From the NCBI GenBank assembly GCA_017983675.1, contig JAGOAZ010000003.1, forward strand, positions 160,719-224,718: a stretch of 64,000 nt of DNA, in the 5' to 3' direction. A model generated the notes under the pieces. That model did no database searches. It was not told the DNA's origin and worked only from the letters and a program-made list of their open reading frames with translations. This stretch comes from Fluviicola sp. GTDB lineage: Bacteria; Bacteroidota; Bacteroidia; Flavobacteriales_D; Crocinitomicaceae. The translations under genes were made by a program, and so were the position numbers. Shown here in pieces: positions 36,105-45,574 of this stretch. Within the stretch, counting starts at the first letter, position 1; each line of letters begins with the position of its first letter.

Positions 36105-36416
36105 ATGACGTCTGAAATTAAACTGTATTTAGAGCAAATAAAAGCGAAAACAACTTCTCTTCACCAGTCGTTGGTGACAGAACGCGAACGCAATGCATCT
36201 ATTTCAGCTGAAAATCAACGTTTAGAAAGTTTATTCAGTGAACAAGAAGCGGAATTGAATGCGTTAAAAGCAGCACATGCCGCAGCTATTCAAGAACTTT
36301 CTGAAAAGCGTGAACAAGCACAAATGCAGCCTATTACAAGAAATGATCTTGAAATAGATGGATTGGTGAAAGAAATTGATTTCTGCATTCAACAATTAAA
36401 AATAGCGAATGAGTAA
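36105..36416 (+). CDS. small coiled-coil protein encoded upstream of zapA
   Basis: The 103-aa protein is almost entirely a heptad-rich coiled coil (LEQIKAKTTSLHQSL, AENQRLESLFSEQEAEL), with a C-terminal DGLVKEIDFCIQQLK helix. It resembles proteins encoded directly before zapA in other Bacteroidota and is similar in size and shape to ZapB, though I cannot show homology. It overlaps zapA by 8 bp, so the two are translationally coupled and may act together at the division ring. Confidence 0.65.
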   Translation: MTSEIKLYLEQIKAKTTSLHQSLVTERERNASISAENQRLESLFSEQEAELNALKAAHAAAIQELSEKREQAQMQPITRNDLEIDGLVKEIDFCIQQLKIANE

Positions 36417-36702
36417 GGTGTCTTTAAAAGTTGTGGTTGCTGGTCGTACATATCCCTTGACTGTTCAAGAGTCTGAGGTTGAAAAAGTACAACGTGCTGC
36501 CGATGATATAAATAAAGCTATCAAGCAATTACAAGATAATTTTGCTGTTCGTGATATGCAAGACTTATTGGCGATGACTGCTCTTCAGTTATCGACAAAA
36601 GGTGGTGCTAAAGCAACAACTTCTGTTCCAAGTCAAGTTGACTTTTCTGAAACAGTTGCTGCTTTAAGTGATCTTGCTACAGAATTAGATGCGTTGAAGT
36701 AA
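36409..36702 (+). CDS. zapA: cell division protein ZapA
   Basis: ZapA bundles FtsZ filaments at midcell. The 97-aa product has the family start VSLKVVVAGRTYPLTVQESEVEKVQRAADDIN (given in parts), then KQLQDNFAVRDMQDLLAMTALQ. The C-terminal coiled coil is short. It is coupled to the upstream coiled-coil gene by an ATGAGTAA overlap and is followed by a hairpin before rny. Confidence 0.85.
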   Translation: MSKVSLKVVVAGRTYPLTVQESEVEKVQRAADDINKAIKQLQDNFAVRDMQDLLAMTALQLSTKGGAKATTSVPSQVDFSETVAALSDLATELDALK

Positions 36703-36722
36703 TTAAGTGCAAATCAAGTTTT

Positions 36723-36763
36723 TTCCCGCTTGTTTACGATGAATCATTCGTAAGCAGTGGGAA
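36723..36763 (+). terminator. hairpin/terminator between zapA and rny
   Basis: TTCCC and GGGAA close a stem that also contains TTACGA/TCGTAA around the loop TGAATCAT. It is flanked by T-rich DNA on the right and T residues on the left, so it may terminate in the zapA direction. It is the only feature in the 78-bp gap before rny. Confidence 0.55.
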
Positions 36764-36780
36764 TTTTATTTTTATAAATT

Positions 36781-38316
36781 ATGGTACAAGTAATTATAGG
36801 TGCGTTGGTCGGATTAATTGGTGGTGGAATTGTTACCGCTGTTATTCAGGCAACAGTGCTTAAAAATCGAAAAAATCAAACATTGCGTGAAGCGGAATTA
36901 GAAGCGGAAGCAATGAAAAAAGAACGCATTCTTCAAGCGAAAGAAAAGTTTTTGAAATTAAAGGAAGAACACGAAGAAGCAGTGAAAGACCGTGAGCGTC
37001 GTGTACAATCGTTAGAGGATAAAGCAAAAAGTCGTGAAAAAACACTCACGCAAAAAATGGAGGAAGTATCTCGAAAAGAGAAAGATTCTGAAAAATTGCA
37101 AGGAGAGTTAGCTGCGAAAATCGAATTGAACGAAACGCGTTTTCAAGAATTGGACAAAATGCACCAAAAACGTGTTGCTGAATTGACGAAAATCACAGGA
37201 ATGTCTGTGGAAGATGCGAAGAATTTGTTAATGGAATCATTGAAAGATGAAGCGCGAACTTCAGCAATGGTTCACATCAAAGAAATTACTGAGGAAGCAA
37301 AATTAAATGCCAATCGCGAAGCGAAGCGTATTGTGATTCAAACGATTCAACGTGTAGCTTCTGAGCAAGCAGTTGAAAATGCAGTTTCTGTATTCAACAT
37401 CGATTCAGACGAAGTAAAAGGAAGAATCATTGGTCGTGAAGGACGAAACATTCGTGCATTAGAAGCTGCAACAGGAGTCGAAATCATTGTTGATGATACA
37501 CCGGAAGCAATTATATTATCTTGTTTTGATCCAGTTCGTAGAGAGATCGCACGTTTGGCATTACACCAATTAGTATCGGATGGGCGTATTCACCCAGCTC
37601 GTATCGAAGAGGTTGTTGCGAAAACAAAGCGTTCGTTGGAAGAAGAAATTGCTGAAACTGGTCGTAGAACGTGTATTGATTTAGGTATTCATGGCTTACA
37701 TCCGGAACTAATTCGTATGGTTGGACGAATGAAATACCGTTCTTCTTACGGTCAAAACTTACTACAACACAGTCGCGAAGTAGCCAACTTATGTGCCATC
37801 ATGGCAGCTGAGTTAGGCTTAAATGTGAAAGTTGCAAAACGAGCAGGTTTATTACACGATATTGGTAAAGTTCCAGATGAAGAACCAGAATTACCACATG
37901 CTATCCTAGGGATGAAAATTGCTGAGAAATTTGGTGAAAAACCAGATGTTATCAATGCAATTGGTGCCCACCACGACGAGATTGAAATGACGTCATTGAT
38001 TTCACCAATTATCCAAATTTGTGACTCCATTTCTGGAGCACGTCCTGGAGCACGTCGTGAAGTCGTTGAATCGTACATCAAACGTATCAAAGATTTAGAA
38101 AATTTAGCATTGTCTTATGAAGGTGTAAATAGCGCTTACGCTATCCAAGCTGGTCGCGAGTTACGTGTTTTAGTTGAAAGTGATAAAGTAACAGACTTGC
38201 GTGCAGACGAATTGTCTTTTGCTATTTCACAAAAAATTCAAACTGAAATGACATATCCAGGACAGGTGAAAGTAACAGTTATTCGTGAAAGAAGATCGGT
38301 TAATTACGCAAAATAA
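36781..38316 (+). CDS. rny: ribonuclease Y
   Basis: RNase Y is a membrane-anchored endoribonuclease that starts mRNA decay. Residues 1-25 are the transmembrane anchor, about 30-190 a long coiled coil, about 205-270 a KH domain ([19 protein letters not shown]), and about 330-430 an HD domain with LLHDIGK holding the metal-binding HD pair. Length 511 aa is normal. The downstream epimerase starts 2 nt after the stop, so the polysaccharide locus may be co-transcribed with rny. Confidence 0.95.
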   Translation: MVQVIIGALVGLIGGGIVTAVIQATVLKNRKNQTLREAELEAEAMKKERILQAKEKFLKLKEEHEEAVKDRERRVQSLEDKAKSREKTLTQKMEEVSRKEKDSEKLQGELAAKIELNETRFQELDKMHQKRVAELTKITGMSVEDAKNLLMESLKDEARTSAMVHIKEITEEAKLNANREAKRIVIQTIQRVASEQAVENAVSVFNIDSDEVKGRIIGREGRNIRALEAATGVEIIVDDTPEAIILSCFDPVRREIARLALHQLVSDGRIHPARIEEVVAKTKRSLEEEIAETGRRTCIDLGIHGLHPELIRMVGRMKYRSSYGQNLLQHSREVANLCAIMAAELGLNVKVAKRAGLLHDIGKVPDEEPELPHAILGMKIAEKFGEKPDVINAIGAHHDEIEMTSLISPIIQICDSISGARPGARREVVESYIKRIKDLENLALSYEGVNSAYAIQAGRELRVLVESDKVTDLRADELSFAISQKIQTEMTYPGQVKVTVIRERRSVNYAK

Positions 38317-38318
38317 TC

Positions 38319-39314
38319 ATGAAATCATACCCTGAAATCGTTCACTCCCTCAAGGATAAACACATTCTTGTAACAGGTGGAGCAGGTTTTATAGGTTCAA
38401 CTATTACGGAGGCATTACTCAATTTGGGTGCCTCCGTTACTGTTTTAGATAACTTATCTACGGGATTGCAATCAAATGTAGATCGCTTATCTCACCATGA
38501 AAAATACCGCTTTGTAAAAGGCGACATTTGTCAACCTGAAGATTACCGAAATTTATTGAAAGACATTGATGCTGTTTCTCACCAAGCAGCGTTGGGATCT
38601 GTCCCTCGATCAATTGAATTTCCATTAAACACACATCATGTAAATGCAACTGGTTTTCTGACCTTTCTTCACGAAGTGAAAGAAGCGGGAATAAAACGAT
38701 TTGTTTATGCAAGTTCGTCCTCTGTTTATGGAGATTCTTCTGAGGCAATAAAAAAAGAAGGAGAAGAAGGGGAAGCATTATCCCCATATGCTGTTACCAA
38801 ACAACTCAATGAACAGTATGCGGGAGTTTATGCAAAATTGCATGCAATTGAAACGATTGGTTTGCGCTATTTCAATGTTTTTGGACCTTACCAAAATCCA
38901 GAAGGCGTTTACGCTGCTGCAATCCCAAAATTTTTATCAGCAGTTTTAACTGGTGGAAAAATAATAGTCAATGGTGATGGGGAGCAAACAAGAGATTTTA
39001 CCTATGTTCAAAATGCTGTTTTGGCCAATTTATTAGGCTTAACAACAACGAATCAATCAGCATTTGGTAGCGTGTTTAATGTTGCTTGCGGAAAACGTTT
39101 AACATTAAACGAAGTCATTTCAGGAATTGTAGCAGGTGTTCAGTCACACAATTATAAACCAACTCACACACTTGAATTTGGACCAAAGCGAATGGGAGAC
39201 ATTCCACATTCTTTGGCATCAATCACTCACATTCAAAAAGAATTAAACTATTTTGTTTTCTATACATTTGAAGAAGGATTGGCGACGTATTTAGCTCATA
39301 GTCTTCATGATTAA
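38319..39314 (+). CDS. NAD-dependent UDP-N-acetylhexosamine 4-epimerase (WbpP/TviC-like)
   Basis: This extended SDR (331 aa) has the NAD motif GGAGFIG at 20-26, ALGSVPRSIEFPLNT at 91-105, which is the WbpP/TviC-type substrate loop, and the catalytic Y157-x3-K161 in YAVTK. Such enzymes interconvert UDP-GlcNAc/UDP-GalNAc or their uronic acids. The exact substrate is open. It is the first gene of the surface-polysaccharide locus and overlaps the flippase gene by 8 bp. Confidence 0.85.
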   Translation: MKSYPEIVHSLKDKHILVTGGAGFIGSTITEALLNLGASVTVLDNLSTGLQSNVDRLSHHEKYRFVKGDICQPEDYRNLLKDIDAVSHQAALGSVPRSIEFPLNTHHVNATGFLTFLHEVKEAGIKRFVYASSSSVYGDSSEAIKKEGEEGEALSPYAVTKQLNEQYAGVYAKLHAIETIGLRYFNVFGPYQNPEGVYAAAIPKFLSAVLTGGKIIVNGDGEQTRDFTYVQNAVLANLLGLTTTNQSAFGSVFNVACGKRLTLNEVISGIVAGVQSHNYKPTHTLEFGPKRMGDIPHSLASITHIQKELNYFVFYTFEEGLATYLAHSLHD

Positions 39315-40581
39315 GCGTTTAAAACAATCGGAATTTATTGGTTCTGTTGCAACACTAGCATCAGGAACTGTAATCGGACATTTAGTAGCGATTCTTTTTT
39401 CACCTATTATCACACGCTTGTACACCGCGGAAGAAATGAGTTATCAATCTGTTTTCACAAGAATTGTTTTATTTCTATCTGTTATAGCTACTGCACGTTT
39501 TGAGTTTGCTTTTGCATTACCGAAACGAATGGAACATGCTTATTCATTGTTTCGTGTTTCCATAAAATCCTTGTTATTTGTCCTAGCGATAACTGTTTTG
39601 GTTGTTTTACTCTTGCAATTTTATCCGTTTGAAGATAAGCAAATCAATCAATTATTGTTACTTGTTCCACTAGGTGTTTTAGTTGCTTCTTTTTATAGTC
39701 AATTATCCAATTGGGCATTGCGTTTAAAAGATTTCAAGCACATAGGCCGATCTAAAATAATGATGTCAATTGCCTTTGGATTAGTTGCGATATTTTTATA
39801 TCCATTGGGTTATTTTGGAATTATCACCGCATACATTTGTTCGTTTCTTGCAGCGTCATTGCTTTTAGTAAGAAATTTTAAAACAGTCAAAAGCAGTATG
39901 AAAGCATATCAACTGAAAGGTCGAGATTATGCAATTGCGAAAAATTACCTCGATTTTCCAAGGATCAACTTACCTCATGCATTGATTGACTTATCAAAAG
40001 AATTATTTATTGCTTTTTATATGATCATGACTTTTGAAAAAGGGGTATTGGGCTTGTATGATTTATCATTTCGCATGTTACGAGTTCCAATAGCAGTAAT
40101 TGGGTCGTCAATAGGTCAAGTTTTTTTAAAAAAAGCAGTTGATTTACGGAACGAAGGCAAAGCAATTTTCCCCTTATTAAAGAAAACGATGTTGCTATTG
40201 TTTTTGGTTTCGATCGTTCCTTTTTCAATAATCATGTTTTTCGGAACCGATATTTTTTCACTAGTATTTGGCAAAGAATGGAGTGAAGCCGGTTATTATA
40301 CGCAAATAATGACACCTTGGGTAATGGTTAACTTCTTAATTTCTCCCGTTTCACAAGTTCCTATAATCTTAAACAAGCAACGCGGTTTTTTTATGCTAGG
40401 AATAGCAAGTACCGTACTAATGGTTTTGACATTGACAATTGGTGATATTTTTCCAGATTGGCATTTGCGATTTGACCAAGTTCTAAAAGTTGTCAGTTTT
40501 ACTCAATTTCTTTTCTTAACTTTCGTCATTATTTGGTTACTTAGGTTGGCAAAAAAACAGGATAAATGCGTCGTATATTAG
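39307..40581 (+). CDS. oligosaccharide flippase (Wzx-like)
   Basis: The 424-aa protein has about 12 hydrophobic segments and the N-terminal pattern of the polysaccharide-biosynthesis flippase family (GSVATLASGTVIGHLVAILF, SPIITRLYT). Wzx proteins move undecaprenyl-linked repeat units across the inner membrane. The context between nucleotide-sugar enzymes and a polymerase-like gene supports this. It overlaps both neighbours (8 and 16 bp). Confidence 0.82.
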   Translation: MIKRLKQSEFIGSVATLASGTVIGHLVAILFSPIITRLYTAEEMSYQSVFTRIVLFLSVIATARFEFAFALPKRMEHAYSLFRVSIKSLLFVLAITVLVVLLLQFYPFEDKQINQLLLLVPLGVLVASFYSQLSNWALRLKDFKHIGRSKIMMSIAFGLVAIFLYPLGYFGIITAYICSFLAASLLLVRNFKTVKSSMKAYQLKGRDYAIAKNYLDFPRINLPHALIDLSKELFIAFYMIMTFEKGVLGLYDLSFRMLRVPIAVIGSSIGQVFLKKAVDLRNEGKAIFPLLKKTMLLLFLVSIVPFSIIMFFGTDIFSLVFGKEWSEAGYYTQIMTPWVMVNFLISPVSQVPIILNKQRGFFMLGIASTVLMVLTLTIGDIFPDWHLRFDQVLKVVSFTQFLFLTFVIIWLLRLAKKQDKCVVY

Positions 40582-41147
40582 TTGCTTTTTGGTATAGTAT
40601 AATAAGAGTTTGGGTGAAATTATTTAAACCAAGAATGTTGTATTTCTACAGGCATCAAGGAAACGTTATTCCTACAACAAGAGTTAGTAATTCGACTGTA
40701 ATAACTGATGCAAAAAACCTGAATTTGGGGAATGCTGTCTTTATAGGACATTATAATTTTATTGAATCATCCAATGGAATAACAATCGAAGAAGGTGTCC
40801 AATTAACCAATTATATTTCTGTTTTGACCCATAGTAGTCACCAATCAATTCGACTGTATGGATATGAATATTTGAATCATTCAGATTTGATTGGCTATCG
40901 CAAAGGCAGTGTTTCAATCGGTATGTTCTCATTCATTGGTCCACATGTTACCATTCTACCAGGAACTAAAATAGGAAAGGGATCAATTGTTTCTGCCTAT
41001 TCAATGGTTAGTGGTGCGTTTCCTGAATTTGCAATTATTGCAGGTAATCCAGCAGTAGTTATTGGTGATACACGTGAAAAAGACAACGAACTATTAGCAA
41101 AACATCCTGAATTGATGGAGTTTTACAAATGTTGGGCAGAAAATTAA
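40566..41147 (+). CDS. hexapeptide-repeat acyltransferase
   Basis: The 193-aa protein has a left-handed beta-helix made of hexapeptide repeats (AVFIGHYNFIESSNGITIEEG, IGMFSFIGPHVTILPGTKIGKGSIV) and the GNPAVVIG end of the WbbJ/NodL family. These transfer acetyl or similar groups to sugars. In this locus it probably O-acetylates a glycan. The first about 30 residues are an unusual hydrophobic/basic lead. Confidence 0.8.
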   Translation: MRRILVAFWYSIIRVWVKLFKPRMLYFYRHQGNVIPTTRVSNSTVITDAKNLNLGNAVFIGHYNFIESSNGITIEEGVQLTNYISVLTHSSHQSIRLYGYEYLNHSDLIGYRKGSVSIGMFSFIGPHVTILPGTKIGKGSIVSAYSMVSGAFPEFAIIAGNPAVVIGDTREKDNELLAKHPELMEFYKCWAEN

Positions 41148-41154
41148 AAACACG

Positions 41155-42186
41155 ATGAAAATTCTACAAGTTGGTCCAAATTCAGTGCATGTTACACGAT
41201 TTATTAATGCTTTTGACTCGAATGAATCAATAAGTAATTTTTTATTATCCGATTCTCCCAATTTAGAAGCGAAAGTAACACAACAATTTGTAGTCAATGC
41301 TCATACGTTTAATCCGATTAAAATAATTGGGATACTAAAAATAATTCAAACAATTGTACAACAAGTAAAACCAACTGTTATTCATATTCATCAAGTTAAT
41401 CGCTTAGCTTTTTTTACCGCTCTAGTTGCAAAATGGCGAAAAATACCTGTTGTGACTACTGCTTGGGGAAGTGATGTGTTAATCATGCCGTCGAAGAATA
41501 AATTATATCATTATTTGGTTAAAAAAACCTTACAAAGATCAGCAGTTATTTCTGCAGATGCACAAGAAATGATTCGTGCAATGCAATTGCTTGTACCAAC
41601 GGGACAATTCGTTTGTATTCAGTATGGTATCACTCCCGTTGAATCAACGAATAAGAAAGAAATAATATATTCGAATCGCTTGCACAAACCACTATATAAT
41701 ATTGATAAAATTATTTCGCTGTTTGCAGATTTTCATACGCAGCATCCTTCGTGGCACTTGATTATTGGTGGTTCGGGTAGTGAAACTGAAAAATTAAAGA
41801 ATCAAACCAAACAATTAGGTTTGACTGAAAATGTTCAATTCATTGGTTGGTTGAATGAGGATGATAATCGCGCACAATATGCAAAAGCAACTATTTATGT
41901 TAGTATTCCTTCGAGTGATGGAACTTCTGTTAGTTTATTAGAAGCAATGTCTGCAAATTGCATTCCTGTTGTTTCGGATTTGCCTTCAAACAAAGAATGG
42001 ATTTCTGATAACACAAATGGAATTATCTTCCAAGAAGAAGGTGAGAATCCATTCAAACAGGCTTTGTTATTAAATCAACAAATAGCTTTCGCTACAAATC
42101 AACAGTTAATCAATCAAAAAGCGACTAGAAATGCTTCTATCGCTCAATTTTTATCCATTTATAAAACACTTGTCAATGGAGAATAG
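41155..42186 (+). CDS. glycosyltransferase, GT4 family
   Basis: The 343-aa protein is a GT-B-fold retaining glycosyltransferase. The N-terminal half has VIHIHQVNRLAFFTAL and VTTAWGSDVL. The C-terminal half has LIIGGSGSETEKL, VQFIGWL and the donor-binding SDGTSVSLLEAMSAN, with the EX7E-like acidic residue. The sugar donor is not predictable. It overlaps the next gene by 11 bp. Confidence 0.85.
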   Translation: MKILQVGPNSVHVTRFINAFDSNESISNFLLSDSPNLEAKVTQQFVVNAHTFNPIKIIGILKIIQTIVQQVKPTVIHIHQVNRLAFFTALVAKWRKIPVVTTAWGSDVLIMPSKNKLYHYLVKKTLQRSAVISADAQEMIRAMQLLVPTGQFVCIQYGITPVESTNKKEIIYSNRLHKPLYNIDKIISLFADFHTQHPSWHLIIGGSGSETEKLKNQTKQLGLTENVQFIGWLNEDDNRAQYAKATIYVSIPSSDGTSVSLLEAMSANCIPVVSDLPSNKEWISDNTNGIIFQEEGENPFKQALLLNQQIAFATNQQLINQKATRNASIAQFLSIYKTLVNGE

Positions 42187-43429
42187 TCAGTCTTTTCAAA
42201 AGTGGTACAATGGATACATTGCGTTACTTTTATTTATCTTTTTATTAGTTCCAAAATTAACTGCTTTGGCAATTATCTTGTTTGTACCAATAGCAATAAT
42301 AGGTGTCAAGAAACAGTTTTTTCAATTTAAAATCAACCGAATCGCCATTTTGTTTTTTAGTGCTTATGGATTTTATTTGTTGTATTGTTTATTTACACGA
42401 CATGCCGATATAGCCGCTAAGTACCTAGAATACAAACTATCTTTTTTACTTATTCCTTTGCTTTTTTCCTTTGTGCCAAAAGAAAAAATGAATGTGAAGT
42501 TACCTATTATTGGATTTTTATTAGGTTCAGTAGCATTATTTATAAATGGATTAATTCATTCCTTTACTTGTTACACATCAACGCGTTCTTTTTTTACTTG
42601 CTTTACCTCGTCACAATTTTCACCGATTCATCACCCAAGTTATGCGACAGTTTTTTATACAGTAGCATTGTTCTTGGTTTGGTATGCTTTTACCAAGCGC
42701 TTTTTCTGGATGAAACTTTGGTTTGCAATGTTATTATCAATCGTTTACTTATTAGCAATAGTATTCTGCTTTAGTTTAGCTGGCTTATTGTTCTTTTCAA
42801 TGGTTGTTACGATTGCTTTTATAGTGATGGTCAATAGAAAATGGGGTAAAACGGTCACACTTTTTATGGGCGTAATTGTAATTGCTTCGATCCTTGTTTT
42901 GTTTCAAACAGTTTCAGTTTTAAAAAATGAATTCAATGGTGCAAAACGCTATTTTGTAGAATACGTTGAAAATCCGAAAGCATTTGTTCAACATAAAAAG
43001 TATCCGATGTCAGGATCAGAAGTCCGTTTGGTTATGTGGACTGCTTCTTATCAAGCATTTTCCAGCTATCCGCTAGGAGTAGGAACCGGAAATGTAGATG
43101 AGGTTTTGACAACTCAATTATCACAGATGAATCAACGGGAATTGGCAAAGCAACTGTACAATCCACATAATCAATATTTGCAAACAGGATTAGAAATCGG
43201 AATCTTGGGACTAATTGTAGTTTTAGCTCCTTTTTTAGCTGCTTTAAGCTATTTCAAGCAATCAAAAAATTGGTTGTTGTTACTAATTGTTGGCGCTTTG
43301 TTGTTTAATATGTTGTTCGAATCCATGTTACAACGTCAAAGTGGCATTGTATTTTTCACATTAGCCATTTGTTATTTGGTTCTTTTTACAGAAAACAAGC
43401 GTCAATATAACAATGAGCTTTTAGACTAA
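42176..43429 (+). CDS. O-antigen ligase/polymerase family membrane protein
   Basis: The 417-aa product has about 10-12 membrane helices and the Wzy_C/WaaL signature in the large periplasmic loop and after it: a HHPSYATVF segment and NPHNQYLQTGLEIGILGL near residue 325. In this locus it is likely the repeat-unit polymerase (Wzy) rather than the LPS ligase. Start: the ATG at 42176 is favoured because it begins before the first membrane helix and overlaps the GT4 stop by only 11 bp. Confidence 0.8.
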   Translation: MENSQSFQKWYNGYIALLLFIFLLVPKLTALAIILFVPIAIIGVKKQFFQFKINRIAILFFSAYGFYLLYCLFTRHADIAAKYLEYKLSFLLIPLLFSFVPKEKMNVKLPIIGFLLGSVALFINGLIHSFTCYTSTRSFFTCFTSSQFSPIHHPSYATVFYTVALFLVWYAFTKRFFWMKLWFAMLLSIVYLLAIVFCFSLAGLLFFSMVVTIAFIVMVNRKWGKTVTLFMGVIVIASILVLFQTVSVLKNEFNGAKRYFVEYVENPKAFVQHKKYPMSGSEVRLVMWTASYQAFSSYPLGVGTGNVDEVLTTQLSQMNQRELAKQLYNPHNQYLQTGLEIGILGLIVVLAPFLAALSYFKQSKNWLLLLIVGALLFNMLFESMLQRQSGIVFFTLAICYLVLFTENKRQYNNELLD

Positions 43430-43441
43430 AATGTTTTTAAA

Positions 43442-44500
43442 ATGAAAATTGTAACCATTTTAGGTGCTCGTCCTCAATTTATTAAAGCAGCAGCTGTTTC
43501 AACTACTTTAAGGAGAACAATCGATGAGGTTATCATTCATACTGGTCAACATTATGACACTGCTATGTCTGATGTCTTTTTTGACGAATTAGGCATTCCA
43601 AAACCGGACTATTTTTTACAGGTAGGATCCGGTAATCATGGTGAACAAACAGGTAAAATGTTAACTGAAATAGAAAAGATTTTAGTCGCAGAAAAACCTG
43701 ATTTTGTGCTTGTTTATGGTGATACCAATTCAACTTTAGCAGGTGCATTAGCAGCATCAAAATTATTGATACCTGTTATACATGTTGAAGCGGGATTGCG
43801 CAGTTTTAACAAAGCAATGCCAGAAGAACAAAACCGTATTTTAACAGATCATATTTCAACATTATTACTTGTTCCAACTCAAACAGCAATTGATAATTTA
43901 CAAAAAGAAGGGATTCAAAAAGGGGTACATTTTATAGGGGATGTCATGTACGATGGCATTCTTTATTTTTCCGAAAAAGCAAAAAAATCAAGTACTATTT
44001 TAGCTGATTTAGGCTTGGCTGAGAATGAATTCATTTTGTGTACAATTCACCGAGCAGAAAACACGAATGATCCGAATCGCCTGAAGCAAATTTGTTCAGC
44101 TTTAGCGGAATCAAAACAACCGATAGTACTTCCACTTCATCCACGAACTCAGAAGTATATTGCCGACTATGGAATTACTATTGGTGAAAATGTTCGAATA
44201 TTTGAGCCGGTGGGTTATTTGGATATGGTTCAGTTAGAGGCAACTGCTCGAAAAATTGTTACGGATAGTGGGGGTGTTCAAAAAGAAGCATTTTTCTTAG
44301 GGAAACCATGCATCACTTTACGCGATGAAACGGAATGGGTGGAGACCGTTCAAAATGGTTGGAATTGTCTTGTTGGAGCAGACAAAAAGGCTATTTGCGA
44401 TGCGATACAACATTTTCAACCAACATCTGAAAGAAAGTCTTATTTTGGTGAAGGAAATGCAACAAAATTATTAGTGGAATTAATACATAAAAATAGATGA
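43442..44500 (+). CDS. wecB: UDP-N-acetylglucosamine 2-epimerase (non-hydrolysing)
   Basis: WecB converts UDP-GlcNAc to UDP-ManNAc. The 352-aa sequence starts MKIVTILGARPQFIKAAAVS and contains IIHTGQHYDTAMSDVFF, VLVYGDTNSTLAGALAA, HVEAGLRSFNKAMPEEQNR, HRAENT and TDSGGVQKEAFFLGKPC, all family motifs. No UDP-ManNAc dehydrogenase (wecC) is in the locus, so UDP-ManNAc itself may be the donor. It overlaps the next gene by 4 bp. Confidence 0.92.
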   Translation: MKIVTILGARPQFIKAAAVSTTLRRTIDEVIIHTGQHYDTAMSDVFFDELGIPKPDYFLQVGSGNHGEQTGKMLTEIEKILVAEKPDFVLVYGDTNSTLAGALAASKLLIPVIHVEAGLRSFNKAMPEEQNRILTDHISTLLLVPTQTAIDNLQKEGIQKGVHFIGDVMYDGILYFSEKAKKSSTILADLGLAENEFILCTIHRAENTNDPNRLKQICSALAESKQPIVLPLHPRTQKYIADYGITIGENVRIFEPVGYLDMVQLEATARKIVTDSGGVQKEAFFLGKPCITLRDETEWVETVQNGWNCLVGADKKAICDAIQHFQPTSERKSYFGEGNATKLLVELIHKNR

Positions 44501-45516
44501 AACAATTAGTTTGTGTAATTCCATGCCGCAACGAAAAAAACTATATTGAAGAATGCGTACGTGCAATTTTTTCGTGCAATTTACCTGCGAATTTTGAAAT
44601 TAACATAATAGTTGTTGATGGAATGTCAAATGATGGGACAAGAGAAGTTATTAAAAAGTTGCAAATTGAATTTCTGCATTTATTTCTAGTTGACAATCTT
44701 CAACAATTAACACCTTTTGCTTTTAACTTAGGAATAAAAGCTTTACCACATGCTGATTTTATTCAAATTGTTGGAGCGCGACATATATTAAGTGTAGATT
44801 ATTTACAACAAAGTTTAGCTATTTTAGAAGATGATAAGGAAGTTTGGTGTGTAGGTGGTAAAATAGTTAATAATTACACCAACGAAACAAGTGAGCTTAT
44901 CTCTAAAGCCATGTCAACAAGTTTTGGAATGGGTTTAGGTAACTTTAGAACTTTAGATAAATCTGGATATACTGATACGGTTACAAGTCCAATGTATCCT
45001 AAGTGGGTATTTGAAAAAATCGGTTATTTTGATGAAGAATTAATACGCAATCAAGATGACGATTTTAATTTCAGGTTAATTAAAGCAGGTGGAAAAATAT
45101 ATTATTGCAATGAAATTAGCTTGAAGTATTATGTGAGAGGTAATTTTCAGCAATTGTGGAAACAATTTTTTCAATATGGCTATTGGAAAGTTTACGTCAA
45201 TTTAAAACACAAAACCGTAACGACATTGAGACAACTAGTACCACCTATGTTTGTGCTTTTTATTTGCTTAACGATTGTTTTAGGATTATTAATAAATACT
45301 ATATTATTGTTCGCTTCTCTTGTTTATGTATTATATTTCATTTTAGCAGTTTATTCTGTTATTCAATTAACTAAAAAAGCTAAGCAACTTTTTATCATCC
45401 CATTTATTTATCCGATAATTCATATCAGTTATGGATTAGGTTATTTAATTGGTATTTTTCATTTTATTTTTCTAAAAAGAAAACCATCTGAAAAACAAAA
45501 AATCATGAGTAGATAA
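44497..45516 (+). CDS. glycosyltransferase, GT2 family, membrane-associated
   Basis: The 339-aa protein has a GT-A fold: VIPCRNEKNYIEECVRAI at the start, INIIVVDGMSNDGTREV, the DxD-like region and NQDDDFNFRLIKAGGKIYY, where the acceptor-site acidic residues lie. Two or three hydrophobic segments at about 245-325 anchor it to the inner membrane. It is similar in layout to succinoglycan-type (ExoA) transferases. Donor and linkage are unknown. Confidence 0.85.
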   Translation: MKQLVCVIPCRNEKNYIEECVRAIFSCNLPANFEINIIVVDGMSNDGTREVIKKLQIEFLHLFLVDNLQQLTPFAFNLGIKALPHADFIQIVGARHILSVDYLQQSLAILEDDKEVWCVGGKIVNNYTNETSELISKAMSTSFGMGLGNFRTLDKSGYTDTVTSPMYPKWVFEKIGYFDEELIRNQDDDFNFRLIKAGGKIYYCNEISLKYYVRGNFQQLWKQFFQYGYWKVYVNLKHKTVTTLRQLVPPMFVLFICLTIVLGLLINTILLFASLVYVLYFILAVYSVIQLTKKAKQLFIIPFIYPIIHISYGLGYLIGIFHFIFLKRKPSEKQKIMSR

Positions 45517-45551
45517 TTATTAGTTCACAACTAATTTTGAGGCTACTTTTC

Positions 45552-45559
45552 TATATTTA
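45552..45559 (+). promoter_or_regulatory. possible -7 element before the DegT aminotransferase
   Basis: TATATTTA matches TAnnTTTG at 7 of 8 positions, 15 nt before the ATG in the only longer gap (58 bp) of the polysaccharide locus. No -33 TTG is at the right distance. Confidence 0.25.
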
Positions 45560-45574
45560 CAAAAAAAAACAAAT

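Noticed and set aside
36703-36780. 6S RNA gene next to zapA
   Set aside because: 6S RNA lies near zapA in some bacteria, but this gap is only 78 bp and holds just a short hairpin, too small for 6S RNA.
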